From: Streptomyces sp. Z26
GTDB lineage: Bacteria > Actinomycetota > Actinomycetes > Streptomycetales > Streptomycetaceae
Assembly: GCF_003665095.1 (NCBI RefSeq)
Contig: NZ_RCHV01000002.1
Span: 1,497,501 to 1,561,500 of the forward strand
Length of the DNA stretch: 64,000 bases
Direction: 5' to 3'
The notes under the pieces were generated by a model, which was not told the origin of the DNA, did not search any database, and saw only the letters and a program-made list of their open reading frames with translations. The position numbers and the translations under genes were made by a program. How positions within the stretch are numbered: position 1 is the first letter of the stretch; every line of letters begins with the position of its first letter. Below are positions 25,005 through 33,224 of this stretch, in pieces.

Positions 25005-25961
25005 GTGCTCGTACTCGTCGCTCCCGGCCAAGGCGCCCAGAAGCCTGGCTTCCTGTCCCCCTGGCTCGACCTCCCCGGCGTCACCGAACGCCTCGAGGAG
25101 TGGTCGGCCGCCATCGACCTGGACCTGATCCGCTACGGCACCGAGGCAGACGCCGACGAGATCCTGGACACCGCCGTCGCCCAACCCCTGCTGGTCGCGG
25201 CCGCGTTGGTGTCCACCGGGGCCCTGCTGGAGGGCCACGACCCGGTCCGCGCCCTCGGCGCCACCAGCGGCCACAGCGTCGGCGAACTCGCCGCGACCGT
25301 CACCGCGGGCGTGCTGCCCGCGGACACCGTGATGTCCCTCGTACGCACCCGGGCCGACGCCATGGCCGACGCGGCCGCCGTCACCGAGACCGGCATGGCC
25401 GCGGTGCTGGGCGGCGAACCGGAGGCCGTCACCGCGTACCTGGCGGAGCTGGGCCTCACCCCGGCCAACATGAACGGCGGCGGCCAGATCGTCGCCGCGG
25501 GCACCACCGAGCAGGTGGCCGCGCTGGTGGCGGCCCCTCCGGAGGGCGCGAAGGTCCGCGCGCTGAAGGTCGCGGGCGCGTTCCACACCTCGCACATGGC
25601 GCCCGCGGTCAGCACGTTGGAGACCGCCGTCAAGGACGTCGACCCGAGCGACCCGGTGATCCCGTACGTCTCCAACAAGGACGGCCAGGTGGTCCGTTCG
25701 GGTACGGAGATCGTCCGGCGGCTGGTCGGGCAGGTCGCCAACCCGGTCCGCTGGGACCTGTGCATGGAGACGTTCGGCGCGCTGGGCGTGACCGCGATGA
25801 TCGAGGTCTGCCCCGGTGGCACCCTCACCGGCCTGGCCCGGCGGGGACTGCCCGGCGTGGAGCGGGTCGCGCTCAAGTCCCCCGATGATCTCGATAAGGC
25901 CCGCGCGCTCGTGAGCGAGCACGAAGCCGCAGCGGCCACCGCTGCCGGCACGGCCGAATAG
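25005..25961 (+). CDS. fabD: Malonyl-CoA:ACP transacylase
   Basis: 318 residues from GTG 25005 (MLVLVAPGQGAQ), with GAGAG seven bases upstream; the alternative GTG at 24999 is too close to that site. The enzyme moves malonyl from CoA to ACP. The catalytic motif is ATSGHSVGELAAT (Ser about 91), with the His in GAFHTSHMAP (about 198) and GQGAQ near the N-terminus. First gene of the fatty-acid operon, followed 20 bases later by fabH. The length is normal. Regulation by FasR is expected. Confidence 0.95.
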   Translation: MLVLVAPGQGAQKPGFLSPWLDLPGVTERLEEWSAAIDLDLIRYGTEADADEILDTAVAQPLLVAAALVSTGALLEGHDPVRALGATSGHSVGELAATVTAGVLPADTVMSLVRTRADAMADAAAVTETGMAAVLGGEPEAVTAYLAELGLTPANMNGGGQIVAAGTTEQVAALVAAPPEGAKVRALKVAGAFHTSHMAPAVSTLETAVKDVDPSDPVIPYVSNKDGQVVRSGTEIVRRLVGQVANPVRWDLCMETFGALGVTAMIEVCPGGTLTGLARRGLPGVERVALKSPDDLDKARALVSEHEAAAATAAGTAE

Positions 25962-25981
25962 CCGAGGAGGAGCCGGACAGC

Positions 25982-26986
25982 ATGACCGCCAAGATCAGGC
26001 CCGCGAAGGGTGCCGCTCACGCGCGCATCCACGGCGTCGGCGGCTACCGCCCGACACGTGTGGTGCCGAACGAGGAGATCCTGAAGCACATCGACTCCTC
26101 GGACGAGTGGATCCGTTCCCGTTCCGGCATCGCCACGCGGCACTGGGCGGGCCCGGACGAGACCGTCGCGGAGATGAGCCTGGAGGCCGCGGGCAAGGCG
26201 GTCGCGGACGCGGGCATCACCGCGGAGCAGATCGGCGCCGTCATCATCGCGACCGTCTCCCACTTCAAGCAGACCCCGTCGATCGCCGCGGAGATCGCCG
26301 ACCGGCTCGGCACCGAACGGGCCGCGGCCTTCGACATCTCCGCCGCGTGCGCCGGGTTCGGCTACGGCCTGACCCTCGCCAAGGGCCTGATCATCGACGG
26401 CAGCGCCGAGTACGTGCTGGTCGTGGGCGTCGAGCGGCTGTCCGACCTGACGGACCCCACGGACCGGTCCACCGCCTTCCTGTTCGGGGACGGCGCGGGT
26501 GCCGCGATCGTCGGACCGGCCGAGGAGCCGGGCATCGGCCCGTCGGTCTGGGGCTCCGAGGGCGACAAGCACCACGCCATCGAACAGACCGTGCCCTGGG
26601 ACGCGTACCGCGACCAGCACCTCGAGAAGTTCCCGGCACTCCGCCAGGAGGGCCAGACGGTCTTCCGCTGGGCGGTGTTCGAGATGGCCAAGGTCGCCCA
26701 GCAGGCGCTGGACGCCTCCGGGGTCACGACCGACGACCTGGACGTCTTCATCCCGCACCAGGCCAACATGCGGATCATCGACTCGATGGTGAAGACACTC
26801 AAGCTGCCGGACCACGTCACCGTAGCCCGTGACGTGGAGACGACCGGCAACACCTCGGCCGCCTCCATCCCCCTCGCCATGGAGCGGATGCTGGCGACCG
26901 GGCAGGCCAGGAGCGGGGATCTCGCGCTCGTCATCGGGTTCGGGGCGGGTCTGGTCTACGCCGCGACGGTGGTTACCCTCCCCTAG
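25982..26986 (+). CDS. fabH: Beta-ketoacyl-ACP synthase III
   Basis: 334 residues with GAGGAGGAG upstream of ATG 25982. FabH starts fatty-acid synthesis by condensing an acyl-CoA with malonyl-ACP, and in Streptomyces accepts branched primers. The catalytic triad is visible: Cys in FDISAACAGFGYGL, His in FIPHQANMRIID and Asn in ETTGNTSAASIPLAM. The length and start (AHARIHGVGGYRPTRVV) are normal. It is second in the operon; a small hairpin (26998-27017) separates it from acpP. Confidence 0.95.
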   Translation: MTAKIRPAKGAAHARIHGVGGYRPTRVVPNEEILKHIDSSDEWIRSRSGIATRHWAGPDETVAEMSLEAAGKAVADAGITAEQIGAVIIATVSHFKQTPSIAAEIADRLGTERAAAFDISAACAGFGYGLTLAKGLIIDGSAEYVLVVGVERLSDLTDPTDRSTAFLFGDGAGAAIVGPAEEPGIGPSVWGSEGDKHHAIEQTVPWDAYRDQHLEKFPALRQEGQTVFRWAVFEMAKVAQQALDASGVTTDDLDVFIPHQANMRIIDSMVKTLKLPDHVTVARDVETTGNTSAASIPLAMERMLATGQARSGDLALVIGFGAGLVYAATVVTLP

Positions 26987-26997
26987 CAAGATCCCGT

Positions 26998-27017
26998 ACG
27001 GCGTCAACGGACGCCGT
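26998..27017 (+). terminator. Hairpin between fabH and acpP
   Basis: ACGGCGTC (26998-27005) pairs with GACGCCGT (27010-27017) around AACG. It may partly terminate transcription or protect the acpP message. Confidence 0.4.
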
Positions 27018-27083
27018 GGGCAGTACCGCACAGCAAGTTCTCAGCGCACAGCAAGCCGGAACACACCAGAAGGAGCGCCGCAC

Positions 27084-27332
27084 ATGGCCGCCACGCAGGA
27101 AGAGATCATCGCCGGTCTCGCGGAGATCGTGAACGAGATCGCCGGTATCCCCACCGAGGACGTCCAGGAGGACAAGTCCTTCACGGACGACCTGGACGTG
27201 GACTCGCTGTCGATGGTCGAGGTCGTCGTCGCCGCCGAGGAGCGCTTCAACGTGAAGATCCCGGACGACGACGTCAAGAACCTCAAGACGGTCGGCGACG
27301 CCACCAAGTACATCCTGGAGCACCAGGGCTGA
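27084..27332 (+). CDS. acpP: Acyl carrier protein of fatty-acid synthesis
   Basis: 82 residues with AAGGAG eight bases before ATG 27084. An acidic four-helix protein. The phosphopantetheine site is Ser41 in DDLDVDSLSMVEVVVA, and the acidic helix II and the helix PDDDVKNLKTVGDATKYI are standard. It carries all growing acyl chains in the cytoplasm. Position between fabH and fabF, and hairpins on both sides, suggest a separately processed, abundant transcript. Confidence 0.96.
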   Translation: MAATQEEIIAGLAEIVNEIAGIPTEDVQEDKSFTDDLDVDSLSMVEVVVAAEERFNVKIPDDDVKNLKTVGDATKYILEHQG

Positions 27333-27351
27333 GCCGGACTGTCGCTGCCCT

Positions 27352-27375
27352 GCGGTGGCGCCGGCTCGCCACCGC
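27352..27375 (+). terminator. Hairpin between acpP and fabF
   Basis: GCGGTGGCG (27352-27360) pairs perfectly with CGCCACCGC (27367-27375) around a six-base loop, 20 bases after the acpP stop. Probably a partial terminator or RNA stabiliser. Confidence 0.45.
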
Positions 27376-27405
27376 GTACCCCTCAACCGTGGAGAAATCA
27401 TCCCG

Positions 27406-28692
27406 ATGAACGCGACCCACAAGTCCGTGGTCGTCACCGGTATAGGCGCAACCACACCGCTGGGTGGCGACAGTACGTCGACCTGGGAGGCACTGGTCGC
27501 CGGCAAGTCCGGAGTCGCCCTGATCGACGAGGAGTGGGCGACCGACATGCCTGTGCGCATCGCCGCGCAGGCGGTCGTCGACCCCGCCACCGAGTTCACC
27601 CGTCCGCAGGCCCGGAAGCTCGACCGCTCGGCACAGTTCGCCCTGGTTGCCGCGCGGGAGGCGTGGAAGGACGCGGGCTTCTCCGGCCGTGCCGGTGAAG
27701 TCCCCCTGGAGGACGGCGCGAAGGGCGCCACCGTGGACCCCGACCGGCTCGGCGCGGTCGTCGCCTCCGGTATCGGCGGCGTCACGACGCTGCTCGCGCA
27801 GTACGACGTGCTCAAGGAGAAGGGCGTACGTCCCGTCTCCCCGCACACCGTGCCGATGATGATGCCGAACAGCCCCTCGGCCAACGTGGGTCTGGAGTTC
27901 AACGCGCGTGCCGGCGTGCACACTCCGGTCAGCGCCTGCGCGTCCGGGACCGAGGCCATCGGCTACGCCATCGAGATGATCCGCTCGGGACGTGCGGACG
28001 TCGTCGTCGCGGGCGGTACGGAGGCGGCGGTCCACCCGCTGCCGCTCGCCGCCTTCGGCAACATGATGGCGATGTCGAAGGCCAACGACGACCCGGAGGG
28101 CGCGTCCCGCCCGTTCGACGTCGGCCGGAACGGCTTCGTCCTCGGTGAGGGCGCCGGTGTGATCGTGCTGGAGTCGGCGGAGCACGCCGCCGCCCGCGGC
28201 GCGCGGGTGTACGCGGAGGCGGTGGGCCAGGGCGTGTCGGCCGACAGCCACCACATCACCCAGCCGGAGCCCAGCGGGAACGGCATCGCGCACGCGTTGC
28301 AGAACCTGCTGGAGAACTCCGACCTGAAGCCGTCCGAGCTCGCGCACGTCAACGCGCACGCGACCTCGACGCCGCAGGGTGACGTCGCCGAGATCAAGGC
28401 GATGCGGAAGGTGTTCGGCGACGACACCGACCACATGGTGGTGTCCGGCACCAAGTCGATGACCGGTCACCTGCTGGGTGGCGCGGGCGGTATCGAGACG
28501 GTGGCGACCGTGCAGGCGGTGTACCACCGACTGGCGCCGCCGACGATCAACGTCGAGAAGCTCGACCCCGAGGTGGAGGCCGACGTCGTACGCGACGAGG
28601 CACGGGCGCTGCCCGACGGCAGGATCGCCGCGCTCAACAACTCGTTCGGCTTCGGCGGGCACAACGTGGTGCTGGCCTTCCGTACGGTCTGA
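27406..28692 (+). CDS. fabF: Beta-ketoacyl-ACP synthase II
   Basis: 428 residues from ATG 27406 (MNATHKSVVVTGIGATTPLGG), with a GGAGAAATC site upstream. The elongating KAS enzyme: Cys178 in PVSACASGTEA, His in VNAHATSTPQGD, Lys in GTKSMTGH and His in GHLLGGAGGIE. The length is slightly above the family average because of an insert near residues 95-110. Last gene of the fab operon, followed by strong hairpins that also serve the convergent dehydrogenase gene. Confidence 0.95.
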   Translation: MNATHKSVVVTGIGATTPLGGDSTSTWEALVAGKSGVALIDEEWATDMPVRIAAQAVVDPATEFTRPQARKLDRSAQFALVAAREAWKDAGFSGRAGEVPLEDGAKGATVDPDRLGAVVASGIGGVTTLLAQYDVLKEKGVRPVSPHTVPMMMPNSPSANVGLEFNARAGVHTPVSACASGTEAIGYAIEMIRSGRADVVVAGGTEAAVHPLPLAAFGNMMAMSKANDDPEGASRPFDVGRNGFVLGEGAGVIVLESAEHAAARGARVYAEAVGQGVSADSHHITQPEPSGNGIAHALQNLLENSDLKPSELAHVNAHATSTPQGDVAEIKAMRKVFGDDTDHMVVSGTKSMTGHLLGGAGGIETVATVQAVYHRLAPPTINVEKLDPEVEADVVRDEARALPDGRIAALNNSFGFGGHNVVLAFRTV

Positions 28693-28726
28693 GTGACCGT
28701 CGGGCCCGCACCGGTCCGACGGTTGT

Positions 28727-28768
28727 CGAGGGGTGGTTCCGCGCCGCAGGGCGCGGGGCCACCCCTCG
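28727..28768. terminator. Bidirectional terminator after the fab operon
   Basis: A 19-bp stem (28727-28745 with 28750-28768, two G-U pairs) around GCAG. A second, larger hairpin about 28773-28810 (arms GCGAACGCCCGC and its near-complement) adjoins it. Both sit between the convergent ends of fabF and the dehydrogenase gene. Confidence 0.65.
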
Positions 28769-28807
28769 CGCGTGCGAACGCCCGCCGGGCCGGTGCGGGC
28801 GCGTTCG

Positions 28808-29674
28808 CTACGCGAAGCTGGCGTAGTACGAGGCGGCCATGTCCTCGCCGCCGTGGCCCTGCCGGGAGGCGCGGCGGAAGCGTTCGGCCCCGGCGGCCGC
28901 GACGTCCAGCCGTACGCCCGCCGACTCCGCAGCCTCGACGATCAGGCGGGCGTCCTTCTCGGCGGTGTCGACGGCGAAGCTCGGCTCGAACCGACCGGCG
29001 CGGATGACCTCCGACTTGGCCCGCAGGTAGCCCATGTCGAGCGGGCCGCCCGCGACCGCGTCGAGGAAGTCGCCGGGCTCCACGCCGAGTCCCTCGGCCA
29101 ACGCGACGGCTTCGGCGACGCCGTGCGTGACGGTGAGGACCCAGCTGTTGCACACGAGCTTGAGCCGGGTCGCGGCCCCGGGCTCTCCGCCGACCCAGAC
29201 CGTACGCGCGGCGACGGCGTCGAGCACCCCGGCGAGCGTCGTACGCGCTGCTTCCGGGCCTGCGGCGAGCACGGTCAACTGCCCGTTCTCGGCGGGCTCC
29301 CGGGTGCCCAGTACGGGGGCGTCCACGAATGTCAGGCCCCGCTCGGCGGCGAACCCCACGAGCGGAACCAGCCCCTCCGGTCCCGTGGTGCTGCTCTGCA
29401 TCCACACCGCACCGGGACGGAGTACGGGAGCGGCGGCACGTACGGCGTCGAGGCTGGCGGGGCCGTCGTGGAGGACCGTGAGAACGACGCCCGCTCCGTC
29501 GGCGGCCTCGGCAGGGGTGTCGCAGACGCGGGCGCCGTCGGCCGCGAGCGGTTCGGCGCGGGTCCGCGTACGGTTCCACACCCGTACGTCGTGGCCCGCG
29601 CGGCAGAGGTTGCGCGCCATGGCCGCACCCATGATCCCGGTGCCGAGCACGGCGACTGAAGTGTTGTCAGACAT
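28808..29674 (-). CDS. NAD(P)-dependent dehydrogenase, 3-hydroxyisobutyrate dehydrogenase family
   Basis: 288 residues. The N-terminal Rossmann fold is VAVLGTGIMGAAMARNL (residues about 7-23). VWNRTRTRAEPL next suggests NADP preference. The substrate motif SSTTGPEGL, the DAPVLGTREPAENGQL glycine region and the catalytic Lys in TRLKLVCNSW are all present, so the enzyme should be active on a beta-hydroxyacid or an imine. The C-terminal all-helical domain is complete. It looks leaderless: TAGCGT ends six bases before ATG 29674. It is convergent with fabF, and the substrate cannot be told from context. Confidence 0.85.
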   Translation of the reverse strand: MSDNTSVAVLGTGIMGAAMARNLCRAGHDVRVWNRTRTRAEPLAADGARVCDTPAEAADGAGVVLTVLHDGPASLDAVRAAAPVLRPGAVWMQSSTTGPEGLVPLVGFAAERGLTFVDAPVLGTREPAENGQLTVLAAGPEAARTTLAGVLDAVAARTVWVGGEPGAATRLKLVCNSWVLTVTHGVAEAVALAEGLGVEPGDFLDAVAGGPLDMGYLRAKSEVIRAGRFEPSFAVDTAEKDARLIVEAAESAGVRLDVAAAGAERFRRASRQGHGGEDMAASYYASFA

Positions 29675-29686
29675 GGGAGCACGCTA
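29675..29686 (-). promoter_or_regulatory. -10 box for leaderless dehydrogenase transcript
   Basis: On the minus strand TAGCGT (29686-29681) lies six bases before ATG 29674. No ribosome-binding site is present. Confidence 0.45.
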
Positions 29687-29718
29687 GGTCCTCGTACGCC
29701 TGCCAGGACAGGACGCGC

Positions 29719-30210
29719 TCAGACCACTTGGTGCAGCCAGCGCACCGGCGCGCCCTCACCGGCGTGCCGGAACGACTCCAACTCGTCGTCCCAGGGCTTG
29801 CCGAGCAGCTTGGCGATCTCCGCCTCCAGGTCGCTCTCGCCCCGCGAGGCGCGGGCGGCGGCGGCGCGCAGCCGGTCCTCCGGGATGAGGATGTCGCCGT
29901 GGAGTCCGGTGACGGCGTGGAAGATGCCGAGCTCGGGCGTGGAGCTGTAGCGCTCGCCCTCGGCCGTGGCGCAGGGCTCGGCGGTCACCTCGAAACGCAG
30001 CAGGTGCCAGCCGCGGAGCGCGGAGGCAAGCTTCGAGGCGGTGCCGGGATCGCCCTGCCAGGAGAACTCGGCACGCCAGGTGCCGGGAGAGGCCGGCTGT
30101 CTGATCCAGTCGAGGTTGACGCGTGCGCCGAGGACACCGGCCACGGCCCACTCGACGTGCGGGCACAGCGCGCGGGGCGCGGAGTGCACGAACAGAACTC
30201 CACGTGTCAT
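29719..30210 (-). CDS. DUF3145 family protein
   Basis: 163 residues from ATG 30210, with GGAGG eight bases upstream. TRGVLFVHSAPRALCPHVEWAVAGVLG at the start, then LDWIRQPASPGTWRAEFSW, FEVTAEPCATAEGERYSSTPELGIFHA and GKPWDDELESFRHAGEGAPVRWLHQV at the end are the conserved blocks of actinobacterial DUF3145. It is a soluble protein of unknown function. Its gene keeps the same position next to the fab operon in Streptomyces, which hints at a link to lipid or cell-envelope growth but proves nothing. Confidence 0.88.
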   Translation of the reverse strand: MTRGVLFVHSAPRALCPHVEWAVAGVLGARVNLDWIRQPASPGTWRAEFSWQGDPGTASKLASALRGWHLLRFEVTAEPCATAEGERYSSTPELGIFHAVTGLHGDILIPEDRLRAAAARASRGESDLEAEIAKLLGKPWDDELESFRHAGEGAPVRWLHQVV

Positions 30211-30564
30211 CACCGGGACCTCCAGTGCGGTTCGAGGGTCGCCTTCCCCAGCGGCCTCGAGTACCTACCGGTCATGCGCCGGTTCAGCGCCTGACATTCT
30301 GCGCCAACGGTCACTTGCCTATCAGCTCCCGAGGTTACGAGCAGTAAACACCACTGCGGGCAATTATCCCCGAAAGGGACATGAAGTGACGCGATGTAAT
30401 CTTCGATTGCGGCCTGTTCTCCGCACCCTCTCTGCTAGGGAAAAGCTACCGCGCGGCGGGCCACGGTGAGTGACGTACCGTCGGATGGGACCCGGAATCA
30501 GCCGAGCGGGCGGGAACCGATCACACGGGGGCAACGGATGCGAGAGGCCGAAGGGCACGGGTCG
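30211..30564. other. Intergenic region with divergent promoters (DUF3145 / SGNH lipoprotein)
   Basis: 354 bases. The AT-richer stretch 30290-30440 is the likely promoter area. TAGGGA (30436-30441) upstream of the SGNH gene may be a -10 box. Alternative in-frame starts for the SGNH gene at 30466 and 30538 fall here. No RNA gene or repeat was recognised. Confidence 0.35.
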
Positions 30565-31458
30565 ATGCGTACGCGAAGGAGTGCGGTGACCGCGACGGTC
30601 GCCGCGGTCCTCACCGGCGGACTGCTGCTGGGCGCGTGCGGCGGCGGCTCGGACGGCGACGGCGACGACGGGTCACGTGGCCGAAAGACGTCTCCGTCGG
30701 CGGAAGCGTCGCCGTCCACGGGCGGCTGGGACACGCGACCCGACTCGATCGCGGCCGTGGGTGATTCGATCACCCGCGGCTTCGACGCCTGCTCGGTGCT
30801 GTCGGACTGCCCGGAGGTGTCATGGGCGACCGGCACCGACCCGGCCACCCGAAGCCTGGCCGTGCGGCTGCTCGACGAACCCGCGGGCCGCAGCTGGAAC
30901 TTCGCCGAGACCGGTGCGCTGACGGCCGATCTGCCCGCGCAGATGGAGCGGGCGGCTGCCCGCGAGCCGGAGTTGGTCACCGTGATGACGGGCGGGAACG
31001 ACGCGTGCCGACCGTCGGTCGACGCCATGACACCGGTGGACGACTTCCGTGCCGATTTCGCGCGGGGGCTGCGCACCCTGCGTGAGAAGCAGCCGCGCGC
31101 GCAGGTGTACGTGGCGAGCGTGCCCGACCTGAAGCGGCTGTGGTCGGAGGGGCGGAAGAACGAGGCGGCGAGGCAGGTGTGGAAGCTGGGGATCTGCCAG
31201 TCGATGCTGCGCGACGCGGAGGCGACGGGCGCGGCCGCCGAGGAGCGCCGACAGCAGGTCCAGGACCGGGTGGTGGCGTACAACGAGGTCCTTGAGGAGG
31301 TGTGCGCCGAGGACCGCCGCTGCCGTTACGACGGCGGCGCCGTCTTCGCGTACCGCTTCACCGGTGACGAACTGAGCAAGTGGGACTGGTTCCACCCCGG
31401 CAAGCAGGGGCAGCGGACGCTGGCGCGACTGGCGTACGGGCGGATCACCGCGCCCTGA
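30565..31458 (+). CDS. Lipoprotein SGNH/GDSL hydrolase
   Basis: 297 residues from ATG 30565 (MRTRRSAVTATVAAVL), with AAGGG nine bases upstream; this start gives a clean lipoprotein signal with lipobox LLLGAC (Cys about 25). A Gly/Asp/Ser-rich linker follows. SGNH blocks: AVGDSITRGFD (nucleophile Ser), NFAETGA (Gly region), MTGGNDACR (Asn) and DWFHPGKQGQ (Asp/His). The enzyme is anchored outside the membrane and likely cleaves an ester of a lipid or glycan. Six Cys in the mature part may form disulfides. No neighbour explains its substrate. Confidence 0.85.
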   Translation: MRTRRSAVTATVAAVLTGGLLLGACGGGSDGDGDDGSRGRKTSPSAEASPSTGGWDTRPDSIAAVGDSITRGFDACSVLSDCPEVSWATGTDPATRSLAVRLLDEPAGRSWNFAETGALTADLPAQMERAAAREPELVTVMTGGNDACRPSVDAMTPVDDFRADFARGLRTLREKQPRAQVYVASVPDLKRLWSEGRKNEAARQVWKLGICQSMLRDAEATGAAAEERRQQVQDRVVAYNEVLEEVCAEDRRCRYDGGAVFAYRFTGDELSKWDWFHPGKQGQRTLARLAYGRITAP

Positions 31459-31539
31459 GCCGGAGCGGTGGGCGTACGGGTCCGGGGCGGTGCCCGCGCA
31501 TTGCCCGGCTGGCGAGCACTGGACTAGGCTCCGTTCGTC

Positions 31540-31560
31540 ATCTCGATCAGGATTCGATAT
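31540..31560 (+). promoter_or_regulatory. Candidate sugar-regulon operator upstream of iclR
   Basis: The 21-base site begins ATCTCGATC and ends GATTCGATAT. It matches the palindrome at 43216-43236 at 14 of 21 positions in the same register. TTCGA/TCGAA half sites (31553-31557, 31562-31566) overlap its 3' part. It is 43 bases before the iclR start, suitable for autoregulation. Confidence 0.5.
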
Positions 31561-31602
31561 CTCGAACTTCACCACTGCTCCTCGCAGGGAGAGGCGGGCA
31601 CC

Positions 31603-32376
31603 GTGGGGCGTCTCGTACCGGCCGTGACCAGAGCGCTGGACATTCTCGAACTCTTCCTGGACAGCGAAGGCCCGCTCACCGCACCCGACATCACCCGCAG
31701 GCTGCAACTGCCGCGGACGACCGTGCACGAGCTGGTGACCACCCTGACCGCACGGGGGTACCTGGTGCCCGTGCCGGACCAGCCGGGACGCTATCGGCTG
31801 GGCGTGCGCACCTACCAGTTGGGCAGCCGCTACGCGGAACAGCTCGACCTGGCCGCCGAAGGACGGCAGGTGGCGCGGAACGTGGCCGAGACCTGCGACG
31901 AGACGGTCCATGTCGCGGTCCTCGAAGGCATGGAGGTCATCTACATCGCGAAGATCGACAGCACCCATGCCGTCCGTATGGTGTCGGCTGCGGGAAGGAA
32001 GCTGCCCGCGCACTGCACGTCGGTCGGGAAGATGCTGCTCGCGTCGCTGTCGGAGGCGGAGTTGGACGCCCGCCTGGAGGCGCACGGTCCGCTGACCGCG
32101 ATGACGCCGAACTCCCTCACCGAACCCGACGCGCTGCGCGACGCGCTGACCGAGGTGCGCGCCCGGGGCGTCGCGGTCGAGCAGCGGGAGTCGAATCCGG
32201 ACGTGAGCTGCGTGGCCGCGCCCGTACGGGACTCCGGCGGACGGGTCGTCGCCGCGCTGAGCGTCTCGGTGCCCATGATCCGCTGGAGCGACGAGCGGCG
32301 CGACGAACTGGCCGCCCTGGCGGTGAAGGGCGCGGCCGAGCTGTCCGGGCGGCTGGGCCACCGGGGGCGGGCATGA
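31603..32376 (+). CDS. IclR-family transcriptional regulator
   Basis: 257 residues from GTG 31603 with GGAGAGG upstream. Winged helix about residues 5-65 (TRALDILELFLDSEGPLTA, PRTTVHELVTTLTARGYLV). The effector domain carries the family pattern VHVAVLEGMEVIYIAKI, LPAHCTSVGKMLLAS and the C-terminal GRVVAALSVSVPMI. The last bases overlap the SMP-30 gene start (ATGA), so regulator and lactonase are one operon. IclR proteins bind sugar acids or aromatic compounds. The three related 21-bp sites in this region point to it as regulator of the nearby sugar genes. Confidence 0.88.
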   Translation: MGRLVPAVTRALDILELFLDSEGPLTAPDITRRLQLPRTTVHELVTTLTARGYLVPVPDQPGRYRLGVRTYQLGSRYAEQLDLAAEGRQVARNVAETCDETVHVAVLEGMEVIYIAKIDSTHAVRMVSAAGRKLPAHCTSVGKMLLASLSEAELDARLEAHGPLTAMTPNSLTEPDALRDALTEVRARGVAVEQRESNPDVSCVAAPVRDSGGRVVAALSVSVPMIRWSDERRDELAALAVKGAAELSGRLGHRGRA

Positions 32377-33224
32377 CCGGCCGTCCGGAGGTGGCCGTAC
32401 GGGCGGGCGCCACGCTCGGCGAGGGCCCGACGTGGGATGCCGCGCGGCAGCGACTGATCTGGGTGGACATCCTGTCCGCGCGGGTGCACACCTTCGACCC
32501 CGCCGACGGCCGCCGCACGGTGCTGGCCACCGAACAGCACGTGGGCGCGGCCAAGCCCCGCGCCGGCGGGGGTCTCGTGGTCAACCTCCGTGACGGGGTG
32601 GGTTGTTACGGTCCGGACGGGCGCTTCGCCTGGCTGCACCGCGCCCCTCTGCCGGGGCGACGCGGGAACGACGCGGCGGTGGCACCCGACGGAGCCCTGT
32701 GGGTGGGCACGATGCGCTACGACGAGGGCGCGGGCGGCGGCGCCCTGACCAGGGTCGCCGCGGACGGGTCCGCGGTGACCGTGCTCAAGGGGGTCACCAT
32801 CAGCAACGGCGTGGGATGGAGCCCGGACGGGCGCCTCATGTACTACGTCGACACCCCCACCCGTCGCGTCGACGTCCTCGACGTGGAGGGCGCGACCGTC
32901 ACCGGGCGCAGAACGCTCGTGGAACTGGAGCCGGGCGCGGGGATGCCGGACGGGCTGACCGTGGACGCCGACGGGTGCGTCTGGGTCGCGCTGTGGGACG
33001 GCGGCGCGGTCCGCCGCTACACGCCGGGGGGCGTGCTCGACCGGGCGGTGGAGATGCCCGCCTCGCGGATCACCTCCTGCGCCTTCGGCGGGGCGGGGCT
33101 GACGGATCTGTACATCACGACGGCGCGCACCGGGACGGACCCGGGAGCGGAACCACTCGCGGGCTCGCTGCTCGTACTGCCGGAGGCGGGACACGGGCTG
33201 GCTCAGCCTCCCTTCGCGGGCTGA
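32373..33224 (+). CDS. SMP-30/gluconolactonase-family lactonase
   Basis: 283 residues, ATG overlapping the iclR stop. A six-bladed beta-propeller with metal ligands visible: Glu in LGEGPTWD (about 17), Asn in SNGVGWSPDG (about 149) and Asp in MPDGLTVD (about 192). RGNDAAVAPDGALWVGTM is the conserved substrate-site segment. It is predicted to open sugar lactones to aldonic acids, the step between a sugar dehydrogenase and a sugar-acid dehydratase; both activities are encoded about 8 kb away. Its 3' end overlaps the convergent marR gene by 22 bases. Confidence 0.88.
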   Translation: MTGRPEVAVRAGATLGEGPTWDAARQRLIWVDILSARVHTFDPADGRRTVLATEQHVGAAKPRAGGGLVVNLRDGVGCYGPDGRFAWLHRAPLPGRRGNDAAVAPDGALWVGTMRYDEGAGGGALTRVAADGSAVTVLKGVTISNGVGWSPDGRLMYYVDTPTRRVDVLDVEGATVTGRRTLVELEPGAGMPDGLTVDADGCVWVALWDGGAVRRYTPGGVLDRAVEMPASRITSCAFGGAGLTDLYITTARTGTDPGAEPLAGSLLVLPEAGHGLAQPPFAG

